Of a stretch of DNA of 64,000 nt, positions 37,209-49,685 are shown piece after piece. This DNA is from Astrocystis sublimbata (taxonomy: Eukaryota; Ascomycota; Sordariomycetes; Xylariales; Xylariaceae), in the NCBI GenBank assembly GCA_022453515.1, contig JAJNNY010000030.1, forward strand, positions 186,001 to 250,000, in the 5' to 3' direction. The notes beneath the pieces were generated by a model. The model was given only the letters and a program-made list of their open reading frames with translations, did no database searches and was not told the DNA's origin. Position 1 is the first letter of the stretch; every line of letters begins with the position of its first letter. A program made the position numbers and the translations under genes.

Positions 37209-39050
37209 ATGGCGGCACCAACAAAGCAAGAACGAATTTTTCCTAATCAACAGTTCTCTACTTCTGCCGTTACACTTGCGGAACCCGAGTTAGATATCGT
37301 CGAGCCCGAGGAGCCCAGCAACGAGGTATCATGGTGGAAGCGACAGTTCGACCATGCGTGCATCACGCCCGCCGTCTTAGCATTCAACTATAAAGGCGCG
37401 GGCACGCCTGAGGATCCATATGTTGTCGACTTCCTTCCCGACGACTCGCGCAACCCTTTCATGTTCCCAGCATGGTACAAATGGTCGATTACCGTGTTCA
37501 AGGCCATAGCCGTCTTGGCTGTCGCATTCGTCTCGACGGCCTACTCTTCGGCTGTTGGCGATATCGTTGACGAATTCCACATCACGTCTCCCGAGCTCGC
37601 CATCTCCGGTATATCTCTCTTCGTCCTGGGTTTCGCTGTTGGACCCGTTTTCTGGGCGCCTTTGGGAGAAATGTACGGCCGACAAATTACCTTTTTCATC
37701 TCTGTAAGTGAAACTCACATGCATGATGGCCAATTGAAAGATCGAGGCTGTCACTGCGATCCATGCACAACCGCCGTGTGCTAATCTTTGAACTAGTATG
37801 CTGCTTTGACAGCCTTAAACGCTGGCACTTGTGGAGCTAAGAACCTCACCACAATTGCAGTTTTACGTTTCCTCGCCGGAGCTTTCGGTAGCTCTCCTCT
37901 AACCAACTCGGGTGGTGTTATTGCAGACATGTTCGACGCCAAAGACAGAGGCTTTGCAGGTGCACTTTTCGCCATGGCACCATTCTTGGGGCCGGCTATT
38001 GGACCCATCGCTGGTGGTTTCCTCACACAAGCGGCAGGATGGCGTTGGGTGGAGGGTCTCATGGCGGCCTTCACTGGTGTTGTTTGGATCGCGGTCGCCT
38101 TGTACGTCCCGGAAACTTACGCGCCCGTCCTGTTGCGCAAGCGAGCTGCCGCCCTCTCGCAGATCACCGGCCACAGCTACATTTCGAAGATCGAGGTCGG
38201 CCGACCCAAGAAGACGAAGACCCAGCAGTTCACAATCGCCCTCGTGCGCCCTTGGGTCCTCCTGTTCCGCGAGCCTATCGTGATTCTCCTGTCGCTGTAC
38301 CTGGCCATCATCTACGGAACTTTGTACCTCATGTTTGCCGCCTTCCCGATTATCTTTGATGAGCAACGCAACTGGTCAGCGGGTATCAGTGGTCTGGCCT
38401 TCTTGGGTATTGCTGTCGGTACTGTCTTCTCAGTAGCCTGCTTCTTCTTCGACCAAGTACGATACCGAAAGATCTGCGAAGCCAACGGCGGTGCCCCCGT
38501 TCCTGAAGCTCGTCTTCCCCTCGCACTCATTGGTAGTGTGCTCCTACCTATTGGACTTTTCACCTTCGCCTGGACCAACGGTCCTGAGATTCACTGGATC
38601 GTCCCTATTGTTGCTTCGGGTGTTTTCGGCGCAGGCTTGGTCAGCGTGTTCCTGAGCTCGCAGAACTACCTGATCGACTCATGTAAGCAGCATTTGACCT
38701 CACCCTATATGAATCTCACTAATTTTTCACTAGACACAATCTTTGCCGCGTCCGTGATCGCTGGGAGCTCAATCCTGCGTTCTCTATTCGGCGCAGCCTT
38801 CCCTCTCTTTACTACTCCTCTCTATGACGCTCTCGGCATTCACTGGGGAAGCTCTGTACCCGCTTTTCTTTCAGTCGTCTTTCTTCCATTCCCTTGGTTA
38901 TTCATGAAGTACGGTGCCCGGATCCGTGCCAAGTGCAAGTACGCTGCCGAAGCCACGGAGACCATGGCCAAGCTCAGGGCCCAGCACATGGAGGCGGCCA
39001 AGGGTGTGCCAGACGCCAACAAGGCATCAGAAAAGAAAGAGCAAGTCTAA
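37209..39050 (+). CDS. MFS transporter, DHA1 drug:proton antiporter type
   Basis: Three exons, 37209-37703, 37797-38682 and 38734-39050, join in phase and encode 565 aa. Residues 1-90 are a hydrophilic cytoplasmic N-terminus with GTPEDPYVVDFLPDDSRNP, common in fungal DHA1 transporters just before TM1. TM segments follow, with the motif-A-like PLGEMYGRQITFF near 152-164, motif-C-like GPAIGPIAGGFLTQAAGWRW after TM5, and a charged loop with AALSQITGHS between the two halves. By family it exports drugs or small metabolites from the plasma membrane. The C-terminus is Lys/Glu/Ala-rich. It stands alone between two gene-poor or uncharacterised stretches, so its substrate is unknown. Confidence 0.9.
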
Positions 39051-39630
39051 ACTTGTTCAACAACATGACTATCATGCCCTCTCATCAGTCACAATCAATC
39101 TCATTTACTACTACATGTTTGCATAGCGATCTTTTTGCGTCACGATATAGCAAGACGGTCATTGGATTCTTACAGTATATATAGGGTGTGCTATGTGTAT
39201 ATATATCTATAGACGGACAACGGGGTCGGTCATAACGAAATGCGCACACTTCTTTTGGTGTTCTTTGATTTCGGGAAAAGCGTGGGAAATTTAAGTTCTC
39301 TGAACTAAACGTCAACCTGTCCATTCCACTCGCTTTTTCGTCACGTTCGTTTCACTGTGTCATGTATTGTTGCAATTGTATCAGTTTAGTTATACATTCC
39401 TTTCTCCCGCGCGATAAATTCGCATGCCACAATTTTAGCAATAACTGCGCTTTGTGAGCGTCGTGTAAATGCTGTACATATAGTGTGTTCATCTACCAAG
39501 AGCAATTGAGGCCACAACACCGAAGGGATAATCCCGTGGTATGAGTAAGTACTTGACTTATAATATTGCTGCATCCTCGCATTCCGCCATTAATGACAAG
39601 TTCTTTGTCAATTTAAAATAGTCTGCATTA
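39051..39630. other. Convergent 3' spacer
   Basis: The stretch lies between the 3' ends of two convergent genes. It is AT-rich with TATA and poly-T motifs that may serve as 3' processing signals. No gene is seen. Confidence 0.6.
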
Positions 39631-42570
39631 TCAACCGAAATATGAGTCCCCTTTGTAAATGCCTAAGATCCGGTCGACGCGAAAATCCATCTGCGTAAGT
39701 CGCTTAACCACACTATTCCTTCCCTTTGCCTCTAGACTTGTCTTCCTAAACTTGTGACTGGGTTGAGAACGATTCTGCATCTGCAAGTTGTCATATTCTT
39801 CGAGTCGTTCGCATACAAGCTTTGAGCTGAAGTCAAATAGCACAACAGTATCGGTTCCGCGTCTGGCGTTAAGACAGATAAGATGTGTGCCAAATACGTT
39901 AAGCACCTTCAATACAACGAAGCCACTCGACATCATAGTGAATATGTGAGTAGGCTCGTTGATGGAAAACCCATTACCATCCATTGTTCTACGAGAGAAC
40001 ATGCCGTTGTAAGGGCCCCTTGTTCGCAAAATTGTGTTCCACTCATTCAGTAGCAAATACATGAGTATCGTCTGATCGTTGATGCCAGAAACTTAGCAGG
40101 TTTCTCGAAGTGTGCGGCAAACAACATGACCATGGAGAAACTCATGCCACGGCCACTCACTCACATACTTCCCCTTTGCCGCCAGGATGATAACCCCGGC
40201 TATAACCCAGAGAAATAACGTGATCTGAAAAGGGTCGACCCCAGAGATTCTGTTGCGTGCAACGAAAGGAATAGCAATGCCTCCCAAGACCATGATTGCG
40301 GCAACTGTAAGCACAAAAAAGACATATCCTCGGCATTCAATCCTGATGGAGTCCTCGGCAATAATCCATTGATTCATGGCGTCTTTATCACGCTGGTATG
40401 TTTCAGTCACCCTAACAGCGTCTTCGTCGGAATTGTGACTGATGTTGTATGTCGATGCAAGATTCGTAGTACCAGCTAAAGGGTAAGCGGCTCGTTAGTA
40501 ATATTTCTGTGGGCTTCGCCAATTTGGTTGATTACGAACCTTGAACACCAGGCCTGATTCGGCTCCTTGGTACAGTTACCACATCGTCGTCCTTATACTT
40601 TTGCTGAGAAATACGCTGCTCCTTCTCCTTCCAGCCAGCTGTTGTCACTGTGAAGTTTGCCTCGAAATTCCGAGATTGCTGTTTGAATTGTACAATCGGG
40701 TCTTGTTCGTCTGTGGTGACCCCAGCAGAGCTGATCAGCCGGGCCAAACTTCTGGCAACCCATGCAGTACCCAGAGACAGCGGGATCACAACCGAAAACA
40801 CCTCGTCCACATTGGCAGTGTCAATCTGCCTTTTGAAGGGTGAGGGTGATTCCTCCGGGTCCAACCATTGGCACGCGATGGTGGTCATCTTATTGTCGCC
40901 ACCTGGAAGTCTTGCTGCAACTGCTGTGGACTTTGAAAGGAGAGAATTTCTGCTGTCGATTGCCTTGATATTCTCAATAACCATGCCAATGGCCGTGCAA
41001 GAGTTCTTTACAACGAAAAAGTCTGACGAAACTGAAATCTCCCCCAAGCGGTCGGATGTGAGGGAGGTTGGTAAACAATCGAGTCCAGCCTTGTAAACGG
41101 TCGTATGAATCTCGAAACTACCTGCCGATGCGGTTTTGCTCTCTTTGATCAGGACGTTGTGTAGCACTCTTCTGATAAGCCAATATACTTCCGTGTGGAG
41201 AAGCGTCTTCTCCATGTGATAATGTCGACTGGTGTCTGTCTCTGTATCGACTGTGTCAATATCCTTGATATCATCATCTGGAGATGGCCGGATCTTGATC
41301 AAAAGTTGCTCTTTCGAAACTGATGACTGGTTCATTGATTCGAGCGCCCCTTCTGCCGTTGCAATGCTGAACCTCGCGTATTTCTCAGTGTCATTGCCGA
41401 GGACCTTCAGCTTCACTGCAAAGCTTGCCAGCGAAGAGAAGACTGTCTGGCTCCAGTACTCGCTGACGGCGGTCCTCACTAAGAGACGAGCAACAGACCC
41501 GGTTATGAAGTCCACAAGAGCGTGGTACAGCTGCCTATTGCGCTCCTTTGGTTCCAATTGAACGGGAGCGGATCCTTCAACCCGACCTTGGTCAGTGTTA
41601 TAGCGGCCCATGAGCCGTCGGCGAGCTTGACGAAAAGAATGGGCTGTCTCCTCAAGCTCCGTGGTACAGTGTTCGAGAGAAACCCGGGCGTTGTCTAATC
41701 TTATGATACCCATTGCGCACCGTATTTGGTCTGCAATGTGTGATATTTCAGTGGAGCCTCGGTCAACAGCCGCGTCAAGTCGATTGCGGCTATCAAACAA
41801 AAAGGGAGATGTGCTTGTAGCACTATTGACAAGTCTTGTGATCTCTTGACGAAGACATTCACGCTCTTTTCTTTCGGTGATTCCATAGGGAGTGCAGTCG
41901 TTGTACTTATCGAGTCCTTTAAGCGTCGATAAATTCCATTTGTAGTTAATGTGGTGCTGTGTCGTCTCGAAGATATCATCAGAGTTGATTTTCTCCGTGT
42001 AGTCGTGGCCGGCTCGAGAAAGAACAGGATAATGATGGACTTCTAGCTCAAATGTCGGAACAGTATCACCGACCCTATAGTTGGCAACCGATCAATTATA
42101 TGACTCTTGGGCATCTCAGTTGATTTCTGTGATGTTGGTTTTCAAAGATCCAAGATTTTACTTACTTGACCCCTGGCCGTCCAAATGTAGACAGAAGATC
42201 TGACAACTTCTTCTGCCCAGTTTCAACCACATCTTGTCTCCTAAACGGCAGCATCTGGCAAAAAAAGGTTGAAGATGATGGAATTCTCGAAGGGTCGTTC
42301 GCAACAATAGCAGGAGGATCAGTCGTTATAGATGCTGTGTGGTCGTTCGAAGCAAGATAATCTGAATCACCAGCACGCAAGTCTAATATTTTCTGCATAC
42401 GTTTCTGGCGGTTGCGATATTCATCTAACTTTTTTAAGTAGAAGAAGAAAAATACAGCTGAGTGTATTTGGGGATCTTGTTGGACACTTGGGTATCCGGT
42501 TTCACCTGATGGAAACCTTACAAGGCGTTCTTCTCCTTTTTGTCTTGTTTTCCCGGCGCCACGCCATCAT
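39631..42570 (-). pseudogene. Uncharacterised two-TM protein gene with in-frame stop
   Basis: Minus-strand exons 42570-42522, 42424-42166, 42074-40540 and 40475-39631 join in phase to 895 codons. The first exon is the least certain: its intron acceptor is weak, and translation could instead start at the ATG at 42398. I do not recognise the family. Residues 1-110 are basic and hydrophilic; about 110-660 is a soluble region with no known motif; two hydrophobic segments lie near 665-685 (VFFVLTVAAIMVLGGIAIPF) and 698-714 (ITLFLWVIAGVIILAA); a soluble ~150-residue C-terminus follows. Codon 742 is TAA (40093-40095), inside the region after TM2. The same frame stays open for ~150 more codons with coherent protein-like content, so the stop looks like a recent nonsense mutation, a sequence error or readthrough. 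The gene is divergent from the AAA ATPase gene. Confidence 0.6.
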
Positions 42571-43485
42571 TCAGCATCTTCCCGTTCCGCAGCTTATCTG
42601 GCCACACCACCTGAGTATACATTTATCAATAACACCGAAACAGGTAGACTGCATTGGCTTATGTGGGGTAGGTTTAACCCTGTTGCTTACATTGGCTCCC
42701 GTTCTCATGGAGATGACATGGCGTCTCCAATAAACCCTTCGCCAAGCTCGCAGTGCCTCAAGGCTGTGCAATCACAGGACTTCGTAGAAGACACATGGAG
42801 TCTAGGCCGTTCGAACCATCAAACGTGATTCTTCGATTGTCGTTGCATCACCAGCCGCCACCTTGCAATGTCAGGCGTTATTGCAGATAAGGCAAGGTAT
42901 AAGGCAAGGTTGAAAGAGACGAGGCACATAGTGGTTGACAGCGCCTCTTGATAGGTAGCTCTATTCTGATAGGTGTGTCCAGCGATCTGCGCCCAGAGAG
43001 TGGTCACAGCGGTAATGTGTCCATAACCAGTACAGAAGCAGTGGCAATAAATGATTTGCAATTTGCCTCGGTGGGCAGACTCAGCTGCATCCCTAGTTGA
43101 AACCGTCAAATAATACTTGGAAAGCCTCGAGATTAGGGTGGCTCGGAACTGCTGTCAAATGTGATACTTTCGAGGTCCTGCAGATCGCCTATTATGTGAA
43201 TGTCCTTTTCCAAAATGCCTTGCAACACCTCTCCTAAGGCTGCTCCAGATAGCTACGGGCCGATAAAGCTGATCTGGAGGTATAAAAGCAGCGTCCTCTT
43301 GACGTTTTATGAATTATAAGGGTCAGAGTTCGCATCCGACGCTGGAATATATTGTCCATATTTACATCACCCAAAGCCCACAATATGTTGTCGCCATTTC
43401 ATTAAAACCACCTTCAGTTGTTCCCGTCTTCTGAAACCCTTCTTGGTCCTCAGACTTAGCAAACATCTGTCAAACACGTTTCACG
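42571..43485. other. Divergent intergenic region between two-TM gene and AAA ATPase
   Basis: About 915 bp shared by two genes transcribed away from each other, so it probably holds both promoters. A minus-strand open frame at 42819-43109 has a hydrophobic stretch but starts with TTG and has no clear splice partner; I do not call it a gene. Confidence 0.5.
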
Positions 43486-45845
43486 ATGCAAGACCCTATG
43501 ATTGATTTGTACCTGCAGACTGGATTTCAACCATCTGTGGGTGAGTCGAGCACTGGCGCGTCATCTCCAATGCCTCCAGAATCATCGATTGGCGACCCCA
43601 ACTTGACAGCTCCCTCATTTGGCAATGCGATCACTGGAATGAAATTGGATTTGATCGATCTAACAGCGAGATATCGAGCGGGCGCGCAGGCCCCAACCAT
43701 TGCCCCTACAGGTTATTCCCATCGACCTCGGCTCCTTACAGACCAGTATAGCGAATATGCACTCCGAATCATTCGTGAGATCAAGCCCGATGGATCTGAA
43801 GGGCAAACTACCCTAGAAATATCATCCCCAATCATCCAGGCAGTATTTCGCAGAATCATGTCGAGCTACGCTTTCCTCGATCTGGCAGCTGATCCCATCG
43901 TGATCAAGAAACCCTTCGCGCCCCTTTTCCACTACCGACAAGAGCTCAAAAAGGTAGCCTCTGAAAGCGAAAACGAAATTGAGCGTACTCACATGAGGCT
44001 TCTTATGGATGAATTCTATAAACCATATCTCGGCGAAATTGAGAAGATTTACCGAGACGAGGTGCCGAAAGGCCGGGTTCGATTTGAACTTCTCTGGACA
44101 CTCTTTCGAGCCGAAGATGACGTTCTTGTGCATACTAATCACTATCGGGAGATGCACCGCGTCATGCATTACGAGGAATGTGTGGAAGAGGACGAATATT
44201 TTCGCCTGTACACATGGAGATGGGGATATAATGCTGGGAAGTTTGGACCATGTTCCGAAACAGTCTCGATACCTCATTTCTCTTCGACCAGGCGAATTTC
44301 ACAGCTTCCTTGCTTTCCAGTGAAACAACTCGATCCCTCCGAAGCGGAGAAGATTTATCGCGACTTTGTAAACCGCGGAATGAAGTGGCGAAACTTGATC
44401 AAGCCTTCTCATAGATCATATCAGGGCAAGTAGAATAGCTCATGGTTAGACCCTTGAATTTGGTGTGGCTAATAGTGACCCAGGGCCGACGTGGGTAGTT
44501 CCCGAAGGACCGATGCAAGACTCCCCACTAGACATCCGCCATGTATGTTACATACTTCCTAATACTACTAACGCAGAGCCTATGAGAGCACATACTGACG
44601 TTCTAAAACTAACAGAGCAGCGGCCAAATAGTCCTAGATCACCAACTACATGCCGAAAACTATGCCCATCTCAACGACCAGCTCATTGGCGCACACGGGT
44701 ACCAGATAAATGGCCTCGGAGTTCCTGGCGGTATTAAGACCACTTTGCCTGCTGCTGTTCGAATGTCGAGTGACGGGCACACCCTGCGTTACAATTACAA
44801 CAATTACAGCTCACGGGCGGGCCCACACAAGAAGATCATTTTCAATCAAGCGGAATGTCATAAGGATGATGAGAGTTACATCATGTCGGAAGAGGAAGCT
44901 CTACTCAGTCCTGCTAGAACTCGGGGGTTCTCTCTATTCGACAAAACATGGGGCCTCTTCATGGTCGAGGGTGTTACTGAGATTGACTTCAGCCCACGCG
45001 CGTTCGACTCGCTCGCTCTAGACCCCTATTTCAAGGATACCATCCAAGCTCTTGTCCAGGCGCATGACTCTCAAGCAACCGACTTTGATGATATCATTAC
45101 TGGGAAGGGAAGAGGGGTTATCATATCGCTTGAGGGTGCACCAGGCTCCGGAAAGACATTGACAGCAGGTGAGTTTTTTCCGAACAACCCATTTCGCGAA
45201 CACAAGTCTCTAACGCTATAAAACTCCATAGAAAGTATGGCAGAGGTGACAAAGAAGCCGCTTTATGCCATCAGTACCAGTGAGCTTGGCACCGAAGCTC
45301 GCAGGGCCGAGAAGTCCCTCAGAGATATCTTCCGGCGCACGCAAAAGTGGAACGCGGTGGTGCTGCTTGATGAGGCTGATCTGTTCCTGACGAAGCGGAC
45401 GGTTGACGAACTGGATCGCAACGCCCTTGTCACTGTGTTCTTGCGCACCATCGAGTACTTCCAGGGCATCATGTTCATCACCTCGAATAGGGTTGAACAT
45501 TTTGATCCGGCATTCGAGTCGCGCATCCACCTCCGCATCCCCTTTGAGTCTCCTGGCGTCGAAGTACGAACACTCATTTGGGAGACCTTCCTCGAAGGAC
45601 ATTGGGTTGATGATGGGGCGACCCAACGCCTTGGCCGTGATCTTGCAATCAATGGTCGGGAGATCAAAAACATCATACGAATCTCACGGCTCGTCGCTAA
45701 GCATCGCAAAGAAGATCTGTCAGAGGAGCTCATCAGGAGTATCTTTATTAGTTTCAAGCAGAAGCCTTTGACATCACAGTCACATGAATTGTTACAACGT
45801 GAAGAGGACTCGTCAGGGGCTGTGGCGCCGAAGAACCTAACCTAG
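43486..45845 (+). CDS. AAA family ATPase with fungal N-terminal domain
   Basis: Four exons, 43486-44425, 44484-44542, 44616-45168 and 45232-45845, join in phase to 721 aa. Intron 1 uses a GC donor (GCAAGT), a known minor class; only this choice, together with a 59-nt exon 2, restores the frame through TWVVPEGPMQDSP. Residues ~80-450 form an N-terminal region of the type found in uncharacterised fungal AAA proteins (DUF7025-like, inferred), with FRAEDDVLVHTN and KPSHRSYQG. The ATPase core follows: Walker A EGAPGSGKTLTAE near 505-518, Walker B VVLLDEADLFL near 560-570, sensor-1 MFITSN and an arginine-finger-type DPAFESRIHL. It should hydrolyse ATP to remodel a protein or complex; partner and location are unknown. 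The divergent neighbour is the two-TM protein gene. Confidence 0.88.
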
Positions 45846-47403
45846 CATGGCTGTAATATGTAATTGATGGGGATAAGAGCCATTGTGGAAAGCCTTGGTG
45901 ACTGGCAAGCACGAATTCATTGTTGGGTTGTTCTATCGGGTTGAGGGACTCACAGCACGACTTCTCTTAGGCTATTTTGAAGGCCAGGTGGGCAGGGTAG
46001 TTGTATGGGCTTTGCGTTGCTTTTTTTGCTTTTGTATTTAGGTATACACGTTCACGCACTAATTTACCCCTCCATCGGGCCCTCATGCCCCTCTACCTCG
46101 TCGGGTATGTCGTACTAGGTACTAGCTGTTGGAACACTTGTGATCCAAGCCCCTGGCCCGGTATTTCACCTCGTTGTACTCACGTACGCTAGCTACCCCT
46201 GCTACCTAGCCCGCGCTGACCCCGGCCAGACCCGGTCCCTGTTGGATGGAACAGAACAAGGCACATTGTACTGTCTGTAGGTACCTCCACTACCTAACCA
46301 GACAATGGAATTCATGTAGCCGACTATCGCGGCTCACTGTCAGAATAGACGGTCTTGGCAATAGATATCGAGACATGGGGGTGAGCTAAGTTAGCTCCAA
46401 CTCCGGGGGTAAGCTCTTTATAGGTAATAACAGATATGTTGAACAACGGGCCCAATATTGGTGTCTGGGTTTCGACGTCAATTGAATATAGCAGACAACA
46501 CTTGGGTAGATTATCACGTACGACCATAGGATGTAGAGAACGCGGGGTCCCGTCCGCTCCCCCATAGCTAAGCTACATACCGCCAGATTAGTAGTTGGGT
46601 CGGTGACGACCAGCGAATCCCTGGTGTTGTACGTTTTGCCCTTTTTCTTCCTTTAGCCTTTAGATATTGTGTTGTTGCCCCAATTCCTTGCGGCAGCTCT
46701 GGCCACCATATTTGTAAACAATGCCTCATCAGGCATCCTCACCAAGCACGTCATTACGCCGAAAAGTCGCAATACCACACCGGGATTTATGCTTGTAACT
46801 TTAGCGCTAAATAAACCCCCGGTTTTATACTCGCCATTGGGGAAAAGGTCGACACTCTGGAAGCCGACCTATACCAGGGCGATTAGGGGCGCGGGGGAGG
46901 GGTCCATCACAGCAGCCTTCTCATGTAATCTGCCAGAACTATTCTTTTTTAATGGGGTAGTTTTCTAATACTATTCCTGCAGCTAATTAACACTGCAATG
47001 ATTTGGGAATGTAGAAAGGAATGTGTGCACTCAGCTCAAGATAACTTAGATCTTTCTAGAATGCGAGCACTTTTTGGGGGGCAATGCTATAGGCTGCAAA
47101 GGGGCCAGGCAGAACTAACAGATACTCCGTATTCCATGCCTGCCTACTTACTTAAGTACATATCAGCTAATGCTGTCGGTTGCTGTGAGACAACAGTGTG
47201 CAATACCAATCAAGTCTGACTTGATCTTATTGCGTATCCCTACGCAACAGGTCTGCGATTGAGGGGGGTGGGATAGGGCTGAATTTTAGACATATGCCTC
47301 ATCCTTTGACGTCCGAGTTCTTTCGCATGAGTACCTAGGTAAGCACTCGGAGGCAATAGGTTATATCGAACGTTTTTCAGCAAAAGGAACTTGGTGACAT
47401 TTT
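45846..47403. other. AT-rich spacer before the biosynthetic cluster
   Basis: About 1.56 kb with no supported gene. The frame at 46669-46968 begins with TTG and has no recognisable feature. Parts are rich in TA and in CTAGGTA-type motifs. It separates the AAA ATPase from the putative cluster. Confidence 0.5.
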
Positions 47404-48756
47404 TCAAGCTATCATATCTGACGTGGGATTGCACAGACGATTGAAATGTCGCTCTATCTTCCGAATCTTTTCACACAATATTTTCCTTTCCTCTTGTATT
47501 TTCCCTGATATATACCCCTCCTTCAGCAGAGCTCCAGTAAGACAGTCTTCGGTTGATGGAGACTTCCCATCGTCACTGATCATACCGCCGTCCGAGGACC
47601 CCAATTGGTCCCGGGGTATACTGATTACTAGATCCATGCTTTTTAGTCCACTCAAGAGCGCGCCCGTAGCTTCACGGGCGCGAGCGCATACGCTTTGAAA
47701 GGGCGCAAGTTCTTTTAGTCTCATACCGCGATAGTACCCTGAGGTACTCATGTAAGATTTCGCGGCTGGCTCTGGGCTGGTACTCGCCAAATACTGCTCA
47801 AGATGGCCATAGAGAGTATTGAGGACCCGTGTCATAGTGATGTAGCATGTGACGGTGACCAACGTTGCCGCCACCATGTCTGTATCGACGGAGTTCTGTG
47901 GCCAGATGGCAGGCTCATCCGACTCGCGAACTCGATCCTGGATCTCACAGAATCGCCGCAGGAGATATAGCGCATCGCCGATGGGATAGTCATTGAGAGC
48001 GTCTTCCGAGTTCCGATTGTCTGAGGCATGATACGCTTCGAGCACGTGTAAGTATGTGTGCATTTCTCCTAAAAGCGTAGACAGCTCGAGTGGTAAAGAT
48101 GTACCTCCTCCGCTCAATGATCTGTCTTGCATCAGGTCGGGAATGCCCTCGAGGTCATGGCAGGCGAGTTCATCGAATCGAAGTTGATTATGTGAACTCG
48201 TATTGGTTTGCGTGATGTGCTCTGGGATAAGTTCAAGGGCTTGGACGACGCCACATGTGTTATCAGCCCACATGCTACTGCCAATCGACCAAGAGTCTTC
48301 CCCCCACTCGTTCGCGCTTTCAGCAAACCCAGACAATGCCATACCGGTATTTGTCGTGGAACAGTCTTTCGAAATCGATGACGAGTCCAGAATTGGCAGC
48401 ATGGTATGTCCAAACTCCAATGAACCCTCAGCTGGAGACTGGGACTGAGATATCTCTGGGGAACAGGGCATCGTATTTGATGCTGATGAGCTTGATGACG
48501 ATGAGCTGGAGAGGCATGACGTCTCATCATCATATGCATGTTGATGCGATTCTTGAGAGGCGGGCGACCTAAGCCTTCGTGGCCTGGTAGTGCCTTTGCG
48601 GGCCCTTTGACCGAATACGCAAGTTACTTTGGCGCGCGTGCATCTCTGGCAAGGTTTTGAAGAATCGAGGGCGGATGAGGGAACACATCTGAGCTTGCTA
48701 GATCGACATCGATCGCAAGATGAACGGATAGATGGCTCTGGTCTTTGTAAATCCAT
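47404..48756 (-). CDS. Zn2Cys6 regulator, AflR-like
   Basis: Single exon, 450 aa. The Zn2Cys6 cluster is at about 14-46: CDRCRSSKLRC, an 11-residue spacer, CQRC and a last Cys in AKVTC. The widened middle spacer is typical of AflR-type regulators. An Arg/Lys stretch (RARKGTTRPRRLR) follows the cluster, then a poly-Ser run near 82-92. The region about 220-350 (LLGEMHTYLHVLEAYH through VTCYITMTRVLNTLYGHL) resembles the AflR-type regulatory domain. By family these are nuclear activators of a neighbouring secondary-metabolite cluster, binding palindromic TCG/CGA-type sites. It lies about 6.3 kb from the PKS start, within the same group of genes, and a TATA-like box lies 150 bp upstream. That it controls the PKS-NRPS is inference. 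Confidence 0.85.
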   Translation of the reverse strand: MDLQRPEPSIRSSCDRCRSSKLRCVPSSALDSSKPCQRCTRAKVTCVFGQRARKGTTRPRRLRSPASQESHQHAYDDETSCLSSSSSSSSSASNTMPCSPEISQSQSPAEGSLEFGHTMLPILDSSSISKDCSTTNTGMALSGFAESANEWGEDSWSIGSSMWADNTCGVVQALELIPEHITQTNTSSHNQLRFDELACHDLEGIPDLMQDRSLSGGGTSLPLELSTLLGEMHTYLHVLEAYHASDNRNSEDALNDYPIGDALYLLRRFCEIQDRVRESDEPAIWPQNSVDTDMVAATLVTVTCYITMTRVLNTLYGHLEQYLASTSPEPAAKSYMSTSGYYRGMRLKELAPFQSVCARAREATGALLSGLKSMDLVISIPRDQLGSSDGGMISDDGKSPSTEDCLTGALLKEGYISGKIQEERKILCEKIRKIERHFNRLCNPTSDMIA

Positions 48757-49685
48757 CCTCAGGACTGGTAATTATTGTGTAATTGACCACAGGAGCTGAG
48801 CGTGATGGAAGTGAGCGGCCGAACGCCCAGAAAGAGAGTAGCCTAATGGAATGCATGATCCAAGAGGCTGAGAGAAGGACAAGACAGTTGTTTCCCTGGG
48901 AAGCTTTATAACTTGGTAAGTTTTGGGTCAGTGGTCAGTAGCCAGCACCGAAGTGTGATGCTGACGAGGCTGACGACAGTGCATATGTAGCTGACCAACA
49001 GGCAGGGCCCAGAATACATTGTAACAGCCATTCGCCACCCGCTGTTGCTGTGCCAGATATTCGCATCTCACCAAATTATTAGCGAAGTAACGCCTACATA
49101 AAGCCTCTTCTAGGCCCGTCAGCGCTTGCGTTTGTGCCAACAAATTGCATGCACAACCGTGCCACAGCAGATCTAGATTTCTTGAAGTCTAGCTATTATG
49201 CGACAATATCTCTACGGATATGTTTCATAAGCCTAACTCATAGAATCCCATGTGGCGATAATATTTGGGTCTTGGAGGAAGGGGAGTATGGTTACCCCCG
49301 AGAACGACGAATATCGCTGTCATTGCGACCTATCAAATACCCACCTACCTGACCGCTTTTAACTTCAGCACTTTTTATATATATGATCGTGGATAGATAG
49401 GGGTTGTGGTGTCGTAGTACCCTTTTCGCGTCAGGGGTCAATCATTTCATCGTGCCAGGGTCTTCGTAAACACGGCTCAGAGGCCAGTCCAGCCCTCAGG
49501 CACCGGCACGCGGTGTCTTGAAAGGGCACACAAGCACCTAAACGCCTGAGGCGAGAGAGACGCGTATTGCGCAAATGGAATTTAATTGCGAAACAGATAA
49601 ATTATTACAATACAATCTAGTCTATGATTGATCGAGTGGCTGACATCAACTGATGGAAGAATCAGATGATCACCAATATTCTAAC
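48757..49685. other. Promoter region of the AflR-like gene and MFS 3' flank
   Basis: The 929-bp stretch holds the promoter and leader of the AflR-like gene at its left and the 3' flank of the MFS gene at its right. No other gene is supported. Confidence 0.55.
48905..48910 (-). promoter_or_regulatory. TATA-like box of the AflR-like gene
   Basis: On the minus strand TATAAA lies about 150 bp upstream of the start codon, in an otherwise mixed-composition promoter. Its use is inferred from position only. Confidence 0.35.

Noticed and set aside
42819..43109. Minus-strand frame with a hydrophobic segment as an extra gene or exon
   Set aside because: It starts with TTG, has no phase-matched splice link to the two-TM protein gene and no domain.
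46669..46968. Open frame with a signal-peptide-like start
   Set aside because: It starts with TTG, lies in AT-rich spacer sequence and has no recognisable fold or partner exon.
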